A DNA stretch of 64,000 nucleotides from Lactifluus volemus (lineage: Eukaryota > Basidiomycota > Agaricomycetes > Russulales > Russulaceae), in NCBI GenBank assembly GCA_022376515.1, contig WTXI01000185.1, positions 1 to 64,000 on the forward strand, read 5' to 3'. This document shows positions 1 to 10,929 of this stretch, in pieces. The first letter of the stretch is position 1; each line of letters opens with the position of its first letter. The notes below the pieces were generated by a model, which searched no databases, was not told the origin of the DNA, and was given only the letters and a program-made list of their open reading frames with translations. Both the position numbers and the translations under genes were made by a program.

Positions 1-178
1 AAATTCCGACCCGGTTCTGAATTTCCCATCGACACCTTGGTGAAGTTGCTGTGAGAATGCCCATCATCAAAGTCGAATATCCACTTGTGTCCCTTAAGTT
101 TACCGCGCCCATAATATCGTTTTGTATAAAGATGTGTAAATCCAACGTTCTACCAGCATCTTCCACTCTCTGATATTC

Positions 179-1312
179 ATGAGTGCCTCGTTGAGCTCCT
201 CCCCCTCTCAAGCTGGCCCATCAGGTTCCAATCCAGAGCACGAGACTCAAGGTGAGCGTCAGCCTACGGTCACTACCACGCGACACCCCCACGGGACTCC
301 CAGCAGAAGCCACGTCTAATTCCTGTGTTGTGCCAACGCCTCCCAACCATTGGCCACTGTGCACTCCTTCACCAAGGCAGAAACCCAAACAAGGCCCCAG
401 TCTGATGTACCACCAAACCTCAGTTAGTTGCAGAAGAAACGCTCTTTCCAAGACCTCTTCATGGTTATACCACAGCCCCAAATCGAACAGTGTACACCCG
501 TACAATAACTCATACTTTGCGCTGTTCACACGTCCAGCAACTGATCAGTATTTGGTACGTTTCGCATGTACCCGCACGTTGCAGCGGCGTGTTCATAACG
601 AGTTTCGGGACAGGGACAATTTCCGGCCGGGTCCGTCGGCACTCGGCTATATCCTACTTGGGCTGAAGCACGAAAGCTGAGGGATCGAGCGCACCGGAGG
701 GTACGCAACATAATTTCAACTCTCCTTCAATCTAGTCACAGTGATATTACTAAATTTTCCAGCTACATCATCATGTATTCTATCAACATAGCAATTGCCC
801 TGGAAATTCTCCTTGGAGCAACCGCGGTTACACTCGCAAGTATCTGCGCAATAAGGCAGATGTTCGTCCCACTGCACCCCTGGTCCCCTGCGCCTTTTGT
901 TTTACCTTTCACACCTAGGTTGAAGTACCCGACGCTGTTCTCGCTGGTTGCTCGACACTCGTCGCATCCTATCTTGCATTTATGAGGGGCTCGAGTGAGC
1001 CCGAATCTTCATACCTTCACCAGCATCGCTAGCCAGTTTCATACGTAAACTCGAAGCTTTCCTCCTTGACCATGGAACTGAGAATGGAAATGACTACAAT
1101 AAGGCCGTGGAGACGTTTCGGGAGGAGTTCGACCGACTGCTGATTCCGCCACGCTGGAGTACAAGGATGGTCGACTTCTGTTTGATCGGGAAAAGAAAAT
1201 CGGGTAAGAACGAGTCATCCTGATCTCTACCACGTGTAGCGCTCTGACAGTTTCCTTTGCTTCCAGTGACTCGGAGGAGATCGAGATCAAAAGAACGGGG
1301 GATAGAGGTTGA
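179..1312 (+). pseudogene. Decayed fungal SLATT (2TM effector) gene
   Basis: The likely start is the ATG at 179, in a Ser/Pro-rich leader, followed by a 52-nt intron (252-303, GTGAGC...CCCAG). Conserved fungal SLATT (SMODS and SLOG-associating 2TM effector) segments are readable in order: an RLYPTW stretch near 644, a first hydrophobic segment YSINIAIALEILLGA (from about 776), a second one CSTLVASYLAFMRGSSEPE (from about 946), FIRKLEAFLLDHG (near 1041) and a C-terminal LEYKDGRLLFDREKK (near 1150). These segments lie in different frames and the introns I can place do not reconcile them, so I count at least three frame breaks. A last intron (GTAAGA...TTCCAG) leads to a stop at 1310-1312. Known of the family: two-TM effectors tied to nucleotide-second-messenger conflict systems in bacteria and expanded in fungi. 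I infer a non-functional copy; sequencing error could account for one break but hardly all. Confidence 0.6.
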
Positions 1313-2619
1313 AGTTTTACAAGTTGGGACCATGGTCAGCATAGCCGGCACGATGGAATGACATGACATCCGCTATCTACCCATGCTCTGACACTGGCAT
1401 GACACGATTTCATTCTCTCGCGCTTCACGAGCCTCACGAGGCGCATATCGGGACCAGTTTATGAGTATGCTACTAGTACGTAAATGTGACACTTTAGTTG
1501 GATCTATATCTTCTCCGCGCGTCATGGACTTCTTCCGTGATTGGCCGAGGTATCTGCCGGATCACTGGCTTTCTTCCCTTCCAGAACCCGCTTTTAGGCG
1601 GTCAGGTAGCGGCGAGGCCGATCTTGTATTTGAACATGCGACTCGGACCTGGATCGCCACCTATCTCCAGCCTCGCCTCGCTCGAACCACGCGCTCACCC
1701 TAGTCTGTACAATCACAAGCGCGCACACTCTAGTGGGCATGCTGTCTGCGCCCCTGCTTCATACCTAAAGGGCCAAGGCCATCACAATGAAAATATACAT
1801 CAGGTATCAGGCACGCGCGCTGCTGCACTTGCTAGATGTTACGATCGTACTGTAATTGATATCAAAGTTACCATCAAAGGAAAGTGAGACAAATGATGAT
1901 CGGATCAAAGGTAACTTGTCCAAGAGAACATCGTGTCTGATATTTAACATACTCGTGACTAATAATTGTGATCAATGTGACGATGCGACGTGGAAGTATA
2001 GCTGATCTGGTTGGGGAGCATGACTCGGAGGAGGGCCTGTTCGTATGCTACGAGAGTTTTTTTTTTTGCGTGAAAAAGACAGATCGTCGACTCCACTGAT
2101 AGAACCAACATAAGACATACTCTTAGCATTAATCCTCACTCCCTGATAGTTTAGTTGACTCTACTCTCTCACGCAGTAGAGGACTGCCTTCCGCATTCAC
2201 GACACAACTTTGAATTCGCGATGATATCCTTGATATGTTCGATCAGACAGATACCTGTTCCGGACATCACCGCCGTCAAGGATTGCGACGCACCCGGATG
2301 AGATCTGGTGTAATCCCAGTTGCAACTTGCTCCTCCCGAGTCATCAGTCAATTTTGGTGGGTAGTCGATGCAGCGTCTTCGCATCGCTGACTTTTCAGGT
2401 TGCTCGCCAGCGTGGCCGAAGGATCAAGTGATTGGGTCTAAGCTATCGGATGCCTTTGCAGTGGGCGCCAGCACCAAACGCAACCTATATTAAGCACAAC
2501 TATAAGGATCGTCACGATGGCGTATCTACAGTGAGGTTGAACTAGTGGCAGAAGTATACACAACAGGTACTGTGATGCTCAAAACGACTGAGCCATACGA
2601 AATTGATCAATTACTGTCC
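1313..2619. other. Intergenic; relic of a duplicated ZF-DUF6535 spacer
   Basis: No coding region supported. From about 1660 to 2545 the sequence is clearly homologous, in the same orientation, to 7045-8060, the spacer between ZF2 and DUF6535-A. It contains the block at 2155-2250 that recurs downstream of every zinc-finger copy. Homology stops near 1655, so the DUF6535 partner expected after ZF1 is missing and unrelated sequence with the SLATT relic takes its place. A T-rich run lies at about 2057-2069. Confidence 0.7.
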
Positions 2620-3689
2620 TCATATGGTTATCGCATGGAAGCCTCTCGTCAGACTGTCCATCACATTGCGAACTTGTCTGAACTTCTGGACACCGCAGGA
2701 TCCACCCTCGACGTGCTGGCACAGGGCGCTCAGCGCGACAAACTCTTTGCCACAATCCGACTTGGGACACCGGTAGATCCTGCTCTCGTGGCGTGGGCTC
2801 TGAAGGTGCTGGTTGAGGGCGGCGAGCGTCCTGTAAGTGGCGTGGCACAAGAAACACTCATAAGATTCCCCGTTATATGAGCGGGCCGTCGCCCAGACTC
2901 TCGTCGTCACAGGCGGTTCGCACCCACTCGGTCCGCACAATAGTCGTGAGGGATTCGTGATGACGTTGTTTCTGTCTGCACCGACAACCCGACGATCGAG
3001 CTCTTTGCGTGTCATGCCCGAGGGACAAGAGCCCGATTCTAAGTGAAGCATGAGCCTAGCGGACGAGGAGAATGATCTGTTGCAGTTAAGGCCCGGGCAG
3101 GTCAGGGTGCTTGGGTTGTGGTAATTGGAGAGTAGATGTTGTTTGAGGTTGTTCTGGTTCATGAAAGTTTGTTGGCAGTCGGTGCAGTAGGTATGTACGT
3201 CGCGATCATGTTTTCGAAGCTCATCTCGGGTATTAAATAGCTGTACATCATCTCAACACCAGAGCCACATAGCTGCGATGCATGTGGGGCAAATTGTTAC
3301 TGACCTTGAAGCACTCATGGCAGGCGTGATGATTCGTCTTAAAGTGGCTCCACAAATCGTCGTTGTCGTCAAAATGTGACTCACACGTGGCGCAGTAGTC
3401 GTGGTCGGCACTCCGTTGGTAGTGTCGTTTAAGGTGAGCTTCAGAATCGAAATGCTGCACACCATATGAGTTAGCACAGAAGTCCGACGCTAGCGGAGAT
3501 GACTGACCGTGTCATGTTCATCACAATAGTAATGCCTTCGGCTGTCGCGGTAGTGTTGTTGCCGTGCACGGAAGCTCCCAAAGTCCATGTCGCAATTATC
3601 GCATCTCCAGTGGTAGGGGAGTCCTCCTCGTGCTGCTCAAGAGCACGGTCATGAGGAAACCATCGCGAACAACGATCACAATACGCCAT
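2620..3689 (-). pseudogene. C2H2 zinc-finger gene ZF1, frameshifted in exon 1
   Basis: Three exons match the intact paralogue ZF4: exon 1 at 3689-3508, exon 2 at 3454-3305 and exon 3 at 3240-2620, with introns of 53 and 64 nt at the same places. Exons 2 and 3 are open and encode fingers ending in the family's C-terminal CPKSDCGKEF...ALCQHVEGGSC block. In exon 1, after codons for HEEDSP, the run of five C seen in ZF4 is only four C (near 3615), so the frame leaves the second finger and meets a stop. A TATA-like box sits about 51 bp upstream. The product would be a truncated single-finger peptide. One homopolymer base is also the commonest sequencing or assembly error, so the gene could be intact in life. 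Confidence 0.7.
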
Positions 3690-3739
3690 GATATAGTTGT
3701 GGTATGGAGAAAGGAAAGGGTAGTCAGACACAAAAGAGC

Positions 3740-3751
3740 TCTCAATTTATA
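3740..3751 (-). promoter_or_regulatory. TATA-like box of ZF1
   Basis: Reads TATAAATTGAGA on the minus strand, 51-62 bp upstream of the ZF1 ATG. The same box is conserved at the other three zinc-finger copies. Confidence 0.5.
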
Positions 3752-4354
3752 CCGTGCATATTCATGTTCCCAAATGAGTCATATGAAAGCAATCCATTAC
3801 AGACTTTCTATATTAGTCCTATCTGCGGAGTTTATTGTTTTTCACAGCCCGATTGGGAATCCCTCCCACCCCCGGCCCGACTCCCGGGAGTCCACGTAAG
3901 CACTTTGATGTCTTCCTCCAAAGAAGTTGTGAATCAGCCCATGGGAGTACTGGTACGAGAAACAATACTTGTGGGTATGCCTTCGATCACGCTGGCTTAT
4001 AATAATAACACGTATTCGTTTCATCATCTGCGGTTTCACTAAGCCTTGACATACCTCTTGGAGACAAAAATACGTAACGTCGTGATACTCGACGATGATT
4101 AACTAGTGCGAGGTCAATAGTGAATCGAACCGACGTGGTTCAGCAGCGTACAGATACAGAAAATGACACCCAGGGTAATAAGTATTTATCAGCACGTCGA
4201 CAAGACCCGGGCCACGCCTCGAGTTGGGTTCTCCTCCACCTTCTGTAGTTATATTGAGCCATTGGTACACTGCCCAAAGATAAAAAAGAACTTACAAATA
4301 CTGAAAGCGACATGTAAGTTACACCTGTATCTTGCATTCGCCACGGTTTCATTT
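3752..4354. other. Intergenic; DUF6535-A 3' tail running into the ZF1 promoter
   Basis: No gene seen. The part next to DUF6535-A (about 4354-3960) is homologous to the sequence after DUF6535-C (26257-26580) and DUF6535-D (41383-41640), so this 3' flank belongs to the duplicated unit. Confidence 0.6.
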
Positions 4355-6890
4355 CTAGTGTGGACGATCAATGTCACCAGAGGACGGTGCCGTATCAAGG
4401 GAGTGGCGCGAAGGCTCCGAGTCCGATTCTGGGGAGGTATTTTGGACGGATAAAGCTAGCTGGTGAAGGTCTTGTGACGCCTCCACATTATGAGAGACGT
4501 TATGAGTATTGGATGTTGCGTCATTTGGTGCGATGTTTGGTTGTGGTGTGAAGGTAACCTCCTGGGGTGCAGACGAAATGCCTGTAACCAAGGTTGTAGG
4601 AAGAAGGCCAGGACCAGGAGTCACTTGGTCAATCCGGGATGTGGTAGAGGCTGACGACGGCTGCAGTGCTAGGGGAAGCTCGGAACTCGGGATCGTAGCC
4701 GGGAGTGGTGATAACGAAATGCCAGGTGTGGGGGAAGGAGGGACAGAGCCGATAGCCGTGGTATCTTGGGGGACGACAGCACTTGAGTGAGCCGTGGGCG
4801 AGATAGTTGGGGTGTGAACGAGATCTGGAGAGGGGTGGGAAGAAAGATGAGTGGTCTTGCTTGCAGAGTGATGACCCGGGATGTTGCACGAAGGGTACGA
4901 GGATAGCCGTTCCAGGATAGGGTCATCATCATCGGTGGACGCATCAAAGGCGACCGGGGTAGCATTGGTGCCTTGGTGTAAAGCGATGTAAATATGGCGA
5001 ATGGGTCTGAGAACCAGATAAGGAATCCGACGAGTCATGAAATCATGACTTTCATCCGAATCCTTGCTCGCTTCTAGAACGATTTCGTCCCACAGGGCAC
5101 AGAAGTCGTGTTGCAGTTCAGGGAGAGCATTTCGCATCTCGAATTTGGAAACCGTTTCTAGAACGTTGCCCAGCGTGGGCTCAACCCACGTAATGGGATG
5201 ATAGAAGCGAAAGAATTGGCGAGTGATTTGGGTCAAGTTGGCAAGTAACACGCTATCGCCATGTGCGAGGTAATCCCCAAGTATACCCTCCGGGATGCCT
5301 AATTGGTCCATAACGAGGGCCTTCCAACGGTAGTCCCGTTCCTGTACAGTTGCAATGATGCCAGAAACTATGCAACGTGCATATAGAACACTTCGACGAT
5401 GGCTGCCATGGCACCGGCTTCTCAGCGAGTGTCCAAATTGAACGGACTGCAAGAATGCCCCATTCATTCCCTGATTGAAAATCTCGTAAAAGAATGGGAT
5501 ATTCGGAAAAGGAAGGTCCAGTATATCGGCGGTTCGCATGCAACCCACAGTTCGCCTTTCTTTGACTGTCTCAGAGAGATGTCCGGATGTCCAAGTACGG
5601 CTCAATGAACCAGCTAAAGCATCTGCGAATCTATCATCATCTTCTTGTACGATGGGCGGACTGGGTCCGATGACCACGTTTGGGCTACAGAAGCCAGACA
5701 TGCCGTCAAAGAACTGTCCCAGTTCATCATCTTCGTCCAGGGCGTCGAATGTCCGCCTCAACATTCGGCCGTCGATTTCTTCCGACATTTTTGAAGCAGC
5801 TTCTTGAGCTGTCTTCACTATACCCCCGAAGAATCGTCCACGATAAGTTTCCCTAAGTCCATTGAATCGCTTCCAGGTTAGAACAGAAAAGTGGTCACGG
5901 TCAAGGGTAATGAACTCGAGAATACGGAAGATCCCATATGGGACTCCAGTACAAATGGCCCAGACTGACGATGATAAAGGCGCATAGTAGGGGCTGTCGA
6001 GTCGGAAGATTGGCAGCAACGCGATACAGCCATAAACACCTCCTGAAAGGCCCACCCACCAAACCACCAAACTGTAGACAGTGTGGTTGATGTTGAACAA
6101 GTAAATGAGGAGGCCGGAAAAAAAGAGGAACAGCGAAGTGTGTAGCAACGTGGGTAGCAATTCAACGGCCGAAGGAAGGTGCCACTTGTCGACCCCATCC
6201 GCAAAGAATGTGCGAACCCGCGCTCGCTTGTGTGGGCTGGATCGTAACGGTTGAGTAACTGTAACATATCGGCGCGACCACTGCTGTAACAAGGTCGCCA
6301 AGAGTGCACATGTAAGGCTGATCACCAAGCTCAAGAACCAAAGGGAGTTCACCAAGATTGCGTATTTCGGAGGAGAGAAGGGGGGAGGTTGAAGTGGAGT
6401 GGCAAGGATAGATGTACGAGTTATATTGGGATCTGCGAGGAGCTGATAGATGTTCCCGAGATAAAATACAACGGTATCCTGCGGATTTGGTCTGAGGTCT
6501 TGGATCGACACCGCGGCCAATGCGGCTACAGCAGCAGAGAACAAACCAGTCTATAATGTTCAGTTTCGGTGCTGAAAAAAATGGTATGAAAATTCTGAGG
6601 ACGCACGAATATGAGGATCCCATCAGCGTCCTTTTTCCAGCGGTCCGCCATTGTCTTGTCTTCTTCCTCCGCTATCTTGACGTACATCTTGAATATGGGT
6701 CCTGATCCATCGGAGAAGTTGGAGCCCCCTTGGGACATTTGGTTTTGTGCTGACTGAGGGATGCCGCCTGCACCTGGTGAGGAAGATGAATTTAATGGGG
6801 AGAAATTGGAGTGGGATTTAACGTACTTGTGTCCATCCTATCCCTTAATCTATCCTCCATGTCGATCGCTTCTTGAGCAGGCTGGGACAT
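4355..6890 (-). CDS. DUF6535 multi-pass membrane protein (copy A)
   Basis: Three exons: 6890-6827, 6773-6607 and 6550-4355, with introns of 53 and 56 nt (GTACGT...CAG and GTGCGT...TAG). The spliced protein is 808 aa and starts MSQPAQEAIDMEDRL. The start is the ATG conserved in all four close copies. The DUF6535 core begins at DADGILIF/TGLFSAAVAAL, which spans the second splice junction. Hydrophobic helices lie at about 145-167 (NSLWFLSLVISLTCALLATL), 207-229 and 235-259 (VVWWVGLSGGVYGC), with a weaker one at about 80-95. The tail from about 610 is rich in Pro, Ser and Thr and probably unstructured. DUF6535 is a large Agaricomycete family of unknown function. It lies downstream of ZF2 on the same strand, about 1.2 kb away, and upstream of ZF1. 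Confidence 0.85.
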
Positions 6891-8064
6891 CGAAGGCTTA
6901 TAGAGTGATAGTTGCAATGTCACGGTAAGACGATCAAATCTGCTCTTGCCTGCCTTATTACTGAATTCCGAGTCTGCTCCGAGTTCTTTCCTCGTCCCAC
7001 AACGGCCACGTGCTTGTTCAGCCATGGTTTCAGACCCATCCGCTATCTTCAGCCTCGCCTCGCTCAAACCACGCACGCACCGCCCCTAGTCTGCACAATC
7101 ACAAGCGCGCACACTGGTCATGGGACATGCTGTCTGCGCCCCTGCTTCATACTTAAAGCTTGAAGCTTGAAGGGCCAAAGGCCATCATAACATCAGGTAT
7201 CAGGCACGCCGCGTGCACACCAGACTCGGAGTGTGCCACACTTGCTACGATCGTACTGTAATTAATGTCAAAGTTACCATCCGAGTCAAGTAAAGCCTGC
7301 CAGTGAGTCAGATAAATGATGATCAGATCAAAGGCAAATTGTCCAAAGAAAATCGTGTTTGATATTCAACGTCACTAGTAATTGTGATCAACGTGACGAC
7401 TCGGACGCGACGCGGAAGTAGTATGAGCTGATCTGACTGGGATACGAAAGCAAGTTTTTTGCACGAAAAAGACAGAATATCGACTCCGAGTCCACTGATG
7501 GAACTAAATTAAAAATAAAGCATACATCTGATCTTAACCTCACTCTCCGACAATTTAGTTGACTCTACTCTCTCACTCAGTAGAGTACCAGTAGCCTTCC
7601 GCATTCACGGCACAACTTTGAATTCCTCGCGTTGATATATTCGATACCTGTCTCGATCAAGGATTGGGACGCACCCGGATGACATCTGAACGGGCGCTGG
7701 TCCGTCACGGTCTCCTTCTCGATCTGTCGACGCACCAACTGACCCCACGGGAACGACGATGACGCTGCATCGACGACGACCCACCAACAATTGACTGATG
7801 TGACTCGACTTTGTTTACATCAGATGTCTCATCGCTGAAGTTTGCAGGTTGCTCGTCAGCATGCCGAAAGGACCAAGTGATTGTGTCTAATCTATCAGAT
7901 ACTTTTGCAGTGGGTGCCAGCACCAAACGCGGGCTATATTATATGCAACTATAAGGATCGTTATGATGGCGTATTTACAGTGAAGTTAAACTACTTGGTG
8001 GCAAAACAGGTGCTGTGATTCTCAAAGACGATTAGAGCGCATACGAAATTGATCAATTATACTG
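6891..8064. other. Conserved ZF-to-DUF6535 spacer (promoter region of copy A)
   Basis: No gene supported. The spacer is homologous to 1660-2545 and 37881-38840 and holds the 5' flank of DUF6535-A. Repeated landmarks are a GATTGTGCAGACTAGG-type block (near 7090-7110 on the minus strand) and the block at 7560-7640 found after all zinc-finger copies. Its conservation suggests that the unit is duplicated with its regulatory DNA. Confidence 0.6.
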
Positions 8065-9050
8065 TCATCCTATGGTTATCGCATTGAAGCCTCTCGTCAA
8101 ACTGTCCATCACATTGCGAACTTGTGTAAACTTCTGGACACCGCAGGATCCACCCTCGACGTGCTGGCACAGTGCGCTCAGCGCGACAAACTCTTTGCCA
8201 CAATCCGACTTGGGACACCGGTAGATCCTGCTCTCGTGGCGTGGGCTTTGGAGGTGCAGGTTGAGGACGGCGAGTGTACTATAGGTGGCGTGGCACAAGA
8301 AACACTCATAAGCTTCCCCATTAAATGAGAGGTCCGTCGCCCAGAACTTCGTCGTCGCAGGCGGTTCGCACCCACTCGGTCCGCAAAGTAGTCGTGAGGG
8401 ATTCGTGATAACATTGTTTCTGTCGGCACGGACGACTAAACGATTGAGCTCTTCGCGTGTCATGCCCGAGGGACAAGTGCCCGACTCGAAGTGAAGCACG
8501 AGCCTAGCGGGCGAGGAGAATGATCTGTTGCAGTTAAGGCCCGGGCAGGTCAGGGTGCTTGGGTTGTGGAGATTGGAGAGTAAATGTTGATTGAGGTTGT
8601 TCTGATTCAGGAAAGACCGTTGACAGTCGGTGCAGCGGGTATGTCCGTCGCGATCATGTTTTCGAAGCCCATCTCGGGTATTAAACAACTGTACATTATC
8701 TCTCAACACGAGAGCCACGTAGCCGGGATGCATGTTACTCACCTTGAAGCACGAACGGCAGGCGTGATGATTCATCTCGAAGTGGCTCCACAAATCATTG
8801 TTGCCGTTAAAACGTAACTCGCACGTCGCGCAGTACTCGTGGGCGTGACTCTGTTGGTAGTGCCGTTTGAGGTGGGCTTCGGAATTGAAATGCTGCACAT
8901 CATATGAGTTAGTACAGAGGTTCGACGATAGCGGAGATGACTGACCATGTTATGTTCATAACAATAGTGATGCATTCGGCTGTCGACGTAGTGTTGTTCC
9001 CGTGCACGGTCATGAGGAAACCATCGCGAACAGCGATCACAATATGCCAT
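8065..9050 (-). CDS. C2H2 zinc-finger protein ZF2
   Basis: Exons 9050-8946, 8892-8743 and 8688-8065 give a 292-aa protein with introns of 53 and 54 nt. The start MAYCDRCSRWFPHDR is shared by all copies. It keeps the paired CxxC...H fingers of exons 2 and 3 (for example CATCELRF, CTDCQRSF, CFLCHATY) and the C-terminal CPKSDCGKEF block. It lacks 26 residues of exon 1 present in ZF4, which removes the CDDC finger half and joins the first Cys pair to later His residues; the deletion is in frame. The second intron is itself stop-free and in frame, so retention would add 18 residues. The likely role is nucleic-acid binding in the nucleus (inference from the fold). DUF6535-A follows on the same strand. 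This is the only apparently intact minus-strand copy. Confidence 0.8.
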
Positions 9051-9100
9051 GATGTGGTTGTGGTCAGGAGAAAGGAAAGGGTAATGAGACACAAATGGGC

Positions 9101-9112
9101 TCTCTATTTATA
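9101..9112 (-). promoter_or_regulatory. TATA-like box of ZF2
   Basis: TATAAATAGAGA on the minus strand, 51-62 bp upstream of the ATG, identical to that of ZF3. Confidence 0.55.
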
Positions 9113-10399
9113 TGCGTAATTGAGTCATATCGAAGCAAAAGAAGCGAGCGCTAATTTCAGTCATAGACTTTCTATATTTAGTCGTGTCTGCCGAATTTTC
9201 GAGAACAGCGGGATCGATTCCATATTTGATGGTTATGAACTAAGAACAAAGGCGTTAAGAAGGGGGGAGGGGAGGGGTTGAAAGGGAAGGTGAAACATGT
9301 AGCTAGCGAGGCACGGTAGGCGAAGGGCTGGTGGCGCACTAAGTGTTTCAGTGGCCCGCTCGGTACTTGCGCGCTGGCACTTGCGTCGGATCGTATTTAC
9401 ATTCTAATGTACTAAATGAATATTAATCAATCGGAATCATCCATTTCATCACTCCGCACTCGAGGCGTCGCGGGGGGAGACCCCGCCGACATTAGTTGCC
9501 AATGCAGCTTGGTGCTGGCATCACGATGCTCGATCGGTAAGTGAGATGTGTGAGATGTTGCAATGCCACGATGACGACATGGTAACCACTAATAATCACT
9601 GGCAAGCACTTGCCCAGTGTTCAAACGTTCAAGGTGCTGCAGTGCCTTCCATCATGATAGGGAAAAGTGATAACTAGTACCTCCGCCTCACACCTGAGCA
9701 TTAGCTTCTAGTAAAGACAAAGAGATCGTGTCGGAGTACGCTGGGAATGTGATGGCCCGGGGGCAGTTCCGAGTCGGAGGAAAGCATTTGCAGTTCGATT
9801 GCGTAACGTCGAGATGTTTGGATGACGCTTTTGATGTGACGTGAGCAGACGGATCAACATAGAGAAAAGGACTCTGATATACGGCAAGGAATTTGTGTAG
9901 CAGTAGGCACAATCGTACGAAATTGCCAAGCATGCTCCGTGGAGGTGCTAGCATTACGTACAGTGCAACACCGACGCTCATTTGGTCATGATCATCAGCT
10001 CCGAAAGTCGGATTCTCTTGTCTCTAATTTTTCCTCTCTCGGTCCATAATAGAACTATTCTTTCAGAATTTCTGATCATTTTTATACCCCTCCGACCTTC
10101 ATTCATGATGTTGGGTTTTCAGCAAGATTTTTTTTTAAATTTAGTTTGGGCGTTATGCCCACTTATCCGGAAAATACAATAATAAGCCACGCTGGCTTTC
10201 TATCCGAGTCCGAGTCTGCGGTTACACCTCCCTTAACATTTATCCTCGCTCTCTGACAATTTAGTAGACTCTACTCTCTCACGCAGTTGAAGACTGCCCT
10301 CCGCATTCACGGCATGAGGCTGAGGGCCTCTTCAAAATTCACAATGATGTCTTTGATACGTTCGATTCCGGCACTGGCAGTTACCTGTTCCGGACCACC
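9113..10399. other. Intergenic with module flank and an A/T-rich repeat
   Basis: No coding region supported. At about 10118-10182 a segment (T-run, AAATTTAGTTTGGGCGTTATG, then ACTTATC and GAAAATACAA) closely resembles 55430-55485, suggesting a dispersed repeat. From about 10190 to 10400 the sequence is the 3' flank normally found after zinc-finger exon 3, here fused close to ZF3 exon 2. Confidence 0.5.
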
Positions 10400-10834
10400 A
10401 GATCTCAACACGAGCACGGGGGCGTATGTGTGGCGAATTGTTACTGACCTTGAAGGACTCACGGCAGGCATGATTATTCGTCTCAAAATGGTTCCACAAA
10501 TCATCCTTGTCGTCAAAATGCAAATCGCACCAAGTGCAGTAGTCGTGGTCGGGACTCCGTTTGTAGTGTCGTTTGAGGTGAGCTTCAGAATTGAAATGCT
10601 GCACACCATATAAATTGCCACAGAAGTCCGACGATAACGGAGATGACCGACCTTGTCGTGTTCATCACAGTAATGATGTCTTCGGCTGTCGCGGTAGTGT
10701 TGTTGCCGTGAACGGAAGCTCCCAAAGTCCATGTCGCAATCATCGCAGGGCCAGTGGTAGGGGGAGTCCTCCTTGTGCTGCTCAAGAGCACGGTCATGAA
10801 GAAACGATCGCGAACAACGATCACAGTACGCCAT
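10400..10834 (-). pseudogene. C2H2 zinc-finger gene ZF3, 3' truncated
   Basis: Exon 1 (10834-10652, 61 codons, full-length with the CDDCDMDF finger) and exon 2 (10598-10449, 50 codons) are open and spliced as in ZF4. Sequence breaks inside intron 2, near 10400, and resumes in the 3' flank of the module, so all of exon 3 (about 207 codons) is gone. In exon 2 the expected CRECFK is CRESFK, losing a zinc ligand. Reading past the donor gives about 40 unrelated residues and a stop near 10332. This looks like a deletion derivative sitting between DUF6535-B and ZF2. Confidence 0.75.
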
Positions 10835-10875
10835 GAATGGTTGGAAAGGAAAGAGTTGGTGGGACACAAATGGGC

Positions 10876-10887
10876 TCTCTATTTATA
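10876..10887 (-). promoter_or_regulatory. TATA-like box of ZF3
   Basis: TATAAATAGAGA on the minus strand, 42-53 bp upstream of the ZF3 ATG; retained although the gene is truncated. Confidence 0.5.
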
Positions 10888-10929
10888 CCCCGTGCGTATT
10901 CCGTATTCACTTTCCCAAGCCTATTATAT

